A DNA stretch of 10,280 bases from CAWHYG01 sp963833505 (GTDB lineage: Bacteria > Eisenbacteria > RBG-16-71-46 > CAIMUX01): assembly GCA_963833505.1 (NCBI GenBank), contig CAWHYG010000001.1:1-10280 (forward strand), given 5' to 3'. The stretch's first letter is position 1; each line of letters starts with the position of its first letter. This document shows, piece by piece, positions 7,443 through 10,280 of the stretch. Below the pieces are notes generated by a model. It saw only the letters and a list, made by a program, of their open reading frames with translations. It did no database searches and was not told the DNA's origin. The translations under genes were made by a program, and so were the position numbers.

Positions 7443-8135
7443 ATGCTCGCAAGGGCTGGCTGCCAGGCCAGCCCGGCATCGACCCGACACCGCCGTCAGG
7501 CCGAGCATGACTTCGACTGCGATCACCTCCGCCCCGTCGCCGCCGGCAAGACCCCCTACGTGCGCTTCGACGGCAATGACTACTCCATCCCGCATGACCG
7601 GGTGGGCCGGGTCCTGACCCTGGTCGCTTCCGAACATCTCGTCCGCATCCTCGACGGCGCCGGCGAGATCGCTCGCCATACCCGCAGCTACGATCGCGGA
7701 GAAACGGTCGAGGATCCCGCTCACCTCGCCGCCTTGGCCCGGGAGAAACGTCACGCCCATGAGCTGCGCGGGCGCGATCTCCTCCGCACCAGTTGCCCCC
7801 AGGCCGACCCTTTCATCGATGCCCTGGCCCTGCGCGGGGAACCGCTGGCCGGCCACACCTCTCGCCTGCTCAAGCTGCTCGACCGTTACGGGGCCGCCGA
7901 ACTCGACGCCGCCCTCGACGAGGCCCTCGCTCGCGGGGCCATCTCCGCCGTCTCCGTCGCTCACATCCTCGATCGACGCGCCCGCGCCCGACACCAGTCC
8001 CCGCCGCTGGACGTCGTGCTCCCCGACGACCCGCGGGTCCGCGATCTCCGGGTCACGCCCCACTCCCTCGCAGACTATGACGACCTCTGTTCCCCTATGG
8101 AAAGCGAGGCGGATCCACATGACTCCACTGACTGA
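7443..8135 (+). pseudogene. istA: istA, IS21-family transposase, 5'-truncated (C-terminal domain only)
   Basis: IstA is the DDE transposase that cuts and joins IS21 ends. Only its C-terminal part remains: recognisable family sequence begins near residue 26 of this frame (about 7518) with CDHLRPVAAGKTPYVRFD, then NDYSIPHDRV, VRILD, YDRGETVEDPAHL and a helical tail ending DYDDL. Intact IstA proteins are around 500 aa, so the DNA-binding HTH and the catalytic DDE core are gone. The ATG at 7443 is only the first Met in the open frame, which is closed by TAG at 7371; the first 25 or so residues look unrelated to IstA. The fragment ends at TGA 8133-8135, overlapping istB. No function is expected. 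Confidence 0.85.
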
Positions 8136-8916
8136 ACAGCTCGTCACTCTCGGCCTGCGCCACACCGCCGCTCACCTGGACGACACCATCGCCCTGGCCA
8201 CCCGAAAACGTTGGAGTCCCACCCAGCTCCTGGAGTACATCGCGGAAACCGAGGACGCGGAACGCTCCCGGCGAAGCCTGGAACGGCGCCTGGCCCGCAG
8301 CAAGATCGGCCGCTTCAAACCCATGGCCGACTTCGACTGGGGCTGGCCCAAGAAGATCGATCGCGAGGCGGTCGAGGCCGCTTTGCAGCTCGACTTCCTG
8401 GGCGAGAACCGCAACCTCGTTCTGGTGGCCCCCCAGGGCCTGGGCAAGACCATGATCGCTCAGAATGTCGCCTATCAGGCCGTCCTGGCCGGTCACTCCG
8501 TCCTCTTCCTCACGGCGGCTCAGCTTCTCCTCGACCTTTGCTCCCAGGAATCCGCCCGCGCCCTGGACGCCAAGCTCCGTTACTACAGCAACACGACAGT
8601 CCTGGCCCTGGACGAAATCGGCTACCTCTCCTATGACAGTCGCAACGCCGACCTGCTCTTCCAGATCGTCAGCCGCCGCTACGAAAGGAAGAGCCTCATC
8701 CTGACCACCAACCTGGCCTTCAGTCAGTGGCCCGGCATCTTTCCCAACGCCACCTCCGCCACGGCCTTGATCGATCGGGTCGTCCACCATGCCGAGATCA
8801 TCCCCATCGAAGGAGAGAGCTTCCGAAAGCGAGAGGCGGAGGCGGCCCAAAGAGGACGCCGAACAAGCCGGCGGCATGATCAAATCGCCGGTCCAAAAAA
8901 CAACGCTACCTCGTGA
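7500..8916 (+). mobile_element. Remnant of an IS21-family insertion sequence (istA truncated, istB complete)
   Basis: The 3' part of a transposase gene (istA) is followed by a 17-base-overlapping ATPase gene (istB), the hallmark gene order of the IS21 family. About the first 60% of istA, including the whole DDE catalytic core, is missing. No matching terminal inverted repeats or target duplication could be found, so the boundaries are approximate: the left limit is where recognisable IstA sequence starts, the right limit the istB stop. The element cannot move by its own transposase. It lies in opposite orientation to all the surrounding genes. Confidence 0.85.
8119..8916 (+). CDS. istB: IstB-type AAA+ ATPase, IS21-family transposition helper
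   Basis: IstB is the DnaA/DnaC-like AAA+ ATPase that helps IstA choose and use target DNA. This copy is 265 aa, close to full family length. The N-terminal helical part (1 to about 85) precedes Walker A APQGLGKT (104-111), Walker B VLALDE (161-166), the sensor-like TTN (196-198), LIDR (218-221) and IEGESFRKREA near the end, all typical of IstB. The ATG at 8119 follows GAGG by eight bases and overlaps the istA stop, implying coupled translation. Two oddities: the first Walker A glycine is Ala104, and the last 15 or so residues (after RRTSRRH) look non-family, with the stop codon lying where the neighbouring 188-aa gene seems to be interrupted. The frame is intact, but without IstA it is probably a relic. 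Confidence 0.92.
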   Translation: MTPLTEQLVTLGLRHTAAHLDDTIALATRKRWSPTQLLEYIAETEDAERSRRSLERRLARSKIGRFKPMADFDWGWPKKIDREAVEAALQLDFLGENRNLVLVAPQGLGKTMIAQNVAYQAVLAGHSVLFLTAAQLLLDLCSQESARALDAKLRYYSNTTVLALDEIGYLSYDSRNADLLFQIVSRRYERKSLILTTNLAFSQWPGIFPNATSATALIDRVVHHAEIIPIEGESFRKREAEAAQRGRRTSRRHDQIAGPKNNATS

Positions 8917-9446
8917 TCGCCAACATCCTGCGCGGTCGCGAATCCCTTGCGCTCATCCCGAGGGGGCAGATGATTGCAGCCGCGCAGGTGGTATTGGTGG
9001 CTCGCAATGTTGCCGACATATCGGAGTTCGGTCGGCAGACGGCGGAAGTCGAAAACATCGGAGAGCACGAGAGGTAGCACGCTGTCCGGGAAGACCTGCT
9101 GCAGCTTCTGATTGTCGAAAAGCGCGATCGTGACCTCGGCGCCTCGGGTGGACGTCAGCCGGAGGAGAATGGCGGATTGCCGGTAGATTGCCTTGTCGAT
9201 CCGGAAGCGCTCCTGTTCCCCGGCCAGGCGCATGAATCGTCTCGGGAGCGCGTAGGCGTAGCTGCTGGAATCCAGTTCCACGTAGGCCAGAGGTATGAGT
9301 TCTGCTGGAGAGCGTGCAGCTCGGCTGGTCTGGTTGAACTCGTCGATCACCTGGTTCGCGAGTCTCTTGGACACGCCTGCCCGGGAGGATCCGGCTGTGA
9401 CGAGAAACGCCGAACATAGGACCAGGAGCAAAATCGGCCGTCGCAA
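8880..9446 (-). CDS. Small secreted protein with a half Ada-type metal-binding motif, 3' end rewritten by the IS
   Basis: This is a 188-aa protein with signal peptide MRRPILLLVLCSAFL, probably cut after SSRA (23). It starts on TTG at 9446, seven bases after a perfect AGGAGG. Residues 24-140 are not recognised; they look like a compact soluble domain. Residues 142-170 (RYVGN, S149, YH at 152-153, C157, F169) match the first half of the Ada-like zinc-binding motif, in which GN-x-x-S-x-x-YH-x-x-x-C is followed by F and later G-Y-x-x-C. Here the second half is absent: after residue 178 or so the frame reads EVALFFGPAI and stops at 8880-8882, inside DNA that also encodes the IstB C-terminus. The natural 3' end was probably lost to the IS insertion. 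It lies 84 bases after the lipoprotein gene on the same strand and may be co-transcribed with it. Function unknown. Confidence 0.75.
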   Translation of the reverse strand: MRRPILLLVLCSAFLVTAGSSRAGVSKRLANQVIDEFNQTSRAARSPAELIPLAYVELDSSSYAYALPRRFMRLAGEQERFRIDKAIYRQSAILLRLTSTRGAEVTIALFDNQKLQQVFPDSVLPLVLSDVFDFRRLPTELRYVGNIASHQYHLRGCNHLPPRDERKGFATAQDVGDHEVALFFGPAI

Positions 9447-9451
9447 TGGGG

Positions 9452-9459
9452 CACCTCCT
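9452..9459 (-). promoter_or_regulatory. Strong Shine-Dalgarno AGGAGGTG deciding the TTG start of the 188-aa gene
   Basis: AGGAGG (9459-9454) sits seven bases before TTG at 9446, from which a good signal peptide begins at once. The nearby ATG at 9465 lies upstream of this site in another frame, which lacks a signal peptide. This fixes the start as TTG. Confidence 0.75.
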
Positions 9460-9530
9460 GTTCATTGCTTGGGTTCGTCAACGGCATCCAGTTCTTCACC
9501 TGCCCCGGCAGATTCGCGGACCACGGGGTG

Positions 9531-10160
9531 TCATCGGCGCTGCACCCGCGTCTCTTCTTGAAGCGTGAGGCCAGTACGGCCGAGCCAGTAGGTCTTTCGG
9601 AATCGTCGGACGAGACCCGGGGCGACTTCGGACTCATCTGGATGCCAGAGGTCAACGACAACACGCCCGGAGAAAATCGTGACGCTGTTGATCTGGAACC
9701 CAGGTCCTCCGCCCAAGACCTCCGGCACGTACGCGTTGGCCTGACCGTGGTCATTGATCACCGCCACAAGATCGTAATACGCGTAGGGCGCTCCCGATGT
9801 CTCACGCTTCAGAACCAGCGCCGCATCATTGACCCCGTCGCCGTCCAGGTCACCCCAAGCGATCCACTGCCGCTGCAGGGAGACCCTACAGCTAACGCTC
9901 ACCAAACCAAGACGAGTAAAGGACCCAAGGTACACTCCGTCCGTTAGCCTAAGTCCATACGCGCTCGTTTCCCAAAGAGGAGCAACACGATCCGAGTCCT
10001 CTGACTTGTAGTACGTCCCATTCAGCAAATCTTCCAACTTGAGTGGCGAAACTGCAGTTCCGATCGAGGATGAGGAAGCGTGCACATGCGCGCACCCCGC
10101 GCTCATCAACCCGAAAGCGATGACAAGGAAGGCACGGTTGGGGTACTGGAGCACTCTCAC
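9531..10160 (-). CDS. Probable lipoprotein with a DxDGDG calcium-type loop, function unknown
   Basis: This is a 209-aa exported protein. It starts on GTG at 10160, six bases after GGAGG (10167-10171). The leader has a hydrophobic core (FLVIAFGLM) and SAGC at 20-23; Cys23 would be the lipidated residue, although Ser at -3 is unlike the usual Leu, so cleavage by signal peptidase I cannot be excluded. The mature part starts with a Ser-rich linker, then LNGTYY at about 47-51, LTDGVY at 72-77, and GDLDGDGVNDAALVL (103-117), a calcium-loop-like motif with D104, D106, D108 and D112. Later come VAVINDHG and VVVDLW. This order (NxTY, L-DGVY, GDLDGDG-DAA, GRVVVD) resembles a widespread family of uncharacterised bacterial secreted proteins that I cannot name. 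It is probably anchored in the envelope and is followed 84 bases later by the 188-aa secreted-protein gene. Confidence 0.82.
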   Translation of the reverse strand: MRVLQYPNRAFLVIAFGLMSAGCAHVHASSSSIGTAVSPLKLEDLLNGTYYKSEDSDRVAPLWETSAYGLRLTDGVYLGSFTRLGLVSVSCRVSLQRQWIAWGDLDGDGVNDAALVLKRETSGAPYAYYDLVAVINDHGQANAYVPEVLGGGPGFQINSVTIFSGRVVVDLWHPDESEVAPGLVRRFRKTYWLGRTGLTLQEETRVQRR

Positions 10161-10166
10161 ATCGCA

Positions 10167-10171
10167 CCTCC
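10167..10171 (-). promoter_or_regulatory. Shine-Dalgarno GGAGG deciding the GTG start of the lipoprotein gene
   Basis: GGAGG is followed by six bases and GTG at 10160, which opens directly into a basic n-region and a hydrophobic core. The ATG at 10173 overlaps this site and leads into a short frame with no signal peptide, so GTG is preferred. Confidence 0.65.
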
Positions 10172-10280
10172 ATGCCCGGTGTTCTGGTTCGGGTGGATCT
10201 CCATGCGGCTTGAAATTCCTGTCATTCCGTCACCAACTCGCCGTCTGCCGGCGAAGAACCGGGCAACTCTCCCAACTACA

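Noticed and set aside
7287..8165. A 292-codon open frame on the minus strand opposite istA
   Set aside because: It mirrors the istA codons (Glu/Gly/Val-rich antisense of a G+C-rich gene), whereas the plus frame has recognisable IstA motifs.
8095..8883. A 262-codon open frame on the minus strand opposite istB
   Set aside because: It is antisense to a gene with Walker A and B motifs and has no motifs of its own.
8868..8891. Hairpin CCGGCG...CGCCGG at the istB/188-aa overlap as a bidirectional terminator
   Set aside because: The stem is only six bases with a 12-base loop, it lies inside coding sequence, and no T run follows it on either strand.
9465..9947. A 160-codon plus-strand open frame opposite the lipoprotein gene
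   Set aside because: The minus frame has a signal peptide, Cys23 and a DxDGDG loop; the plus frame has none of these.
10238..10254. TCGCCG...CGGCGA hairpin upstream of the lipoprotein gene as an operator
   Set aside because: It has a six-base stem and five-base loop with no recognisable promoter nearby, so it is not distinguishable from chance.

Overview
The window is G+C-rich DNA, apparently from an uncultured bacterium with a large secretome. Its two biggest genes encode secreted repeat proteins ending in a FlgD-like Ig/sorting-type domain (a PNPF or PNPM motif, then YDAxGR, then a W-x-G-x-D core). One of them also has a dockerin-type EF-hand pair. This style is common in FCB-like and 'Candidatus Eisenbacteria'-like genomes. 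The placement is inference from domain style, because the window has no rRNA or marker gene.

Layout. (i) 1-37: a possible first few codons of a minus-strand gene leaving the window. (ii) 208-3159, minus: a 983-aa secreted protein with about 14 repeats of 48 residues (beta-propeller type), a dockerin-like pair and a FlgD-like C-terminus. (iii) 3160-3378: a spacer with a perfect 10-bp hairpin. (iv) 3379-6735, minus: a 1118-aa secreted multidomain protein. It has a signal peptide, an unrecognised N-terminal module, a pro-kumamolisin domain, an S53 (sedolisin/kumamolisin) fold, seven short RCC1-type repeats and a FlgD-like tail. Its catalytic Glu and Ser positions read Ser and Gly, so it looks like a pseudopeptidase. 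(v) 6736-7442: about 700 bases with no supportable gene. (vi) about 7500-8916, plus: an IS21-family remnant, with a 5'-truncated istA overlapping a complete istB. (vii) 8880-9446, minus: a small secreted protein with a half Ada-type metal-binding motif whose 3' end seems to have been replaced by IS DNA. (viii) 9531-10160, minus: a probable lipoprotein with a DxDGDG-type loop.

How it fits together. Every non-IS gene is on the minus strand and encodes an exported protein, so this is an envelope/secretome region invaded by an IS21 element that has since decayed. The 983-aa and 1118-aa proteins share the same kind of C-terminal domain and probably use the same export or anchoring route. The two small genes at the right form a second minus-strand pair, both starting on non-ATG codons behind strong Shine-Dalgarno sequences. 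The most interesting object is the fusion of a degenerate S53 peptidase fold with a seven-repeat RCC1 propeller. It suggests a binding or scaffolding surface protein built from a protease precursor. I see no CRISPR array, tRNA, rRNA or defence operon.
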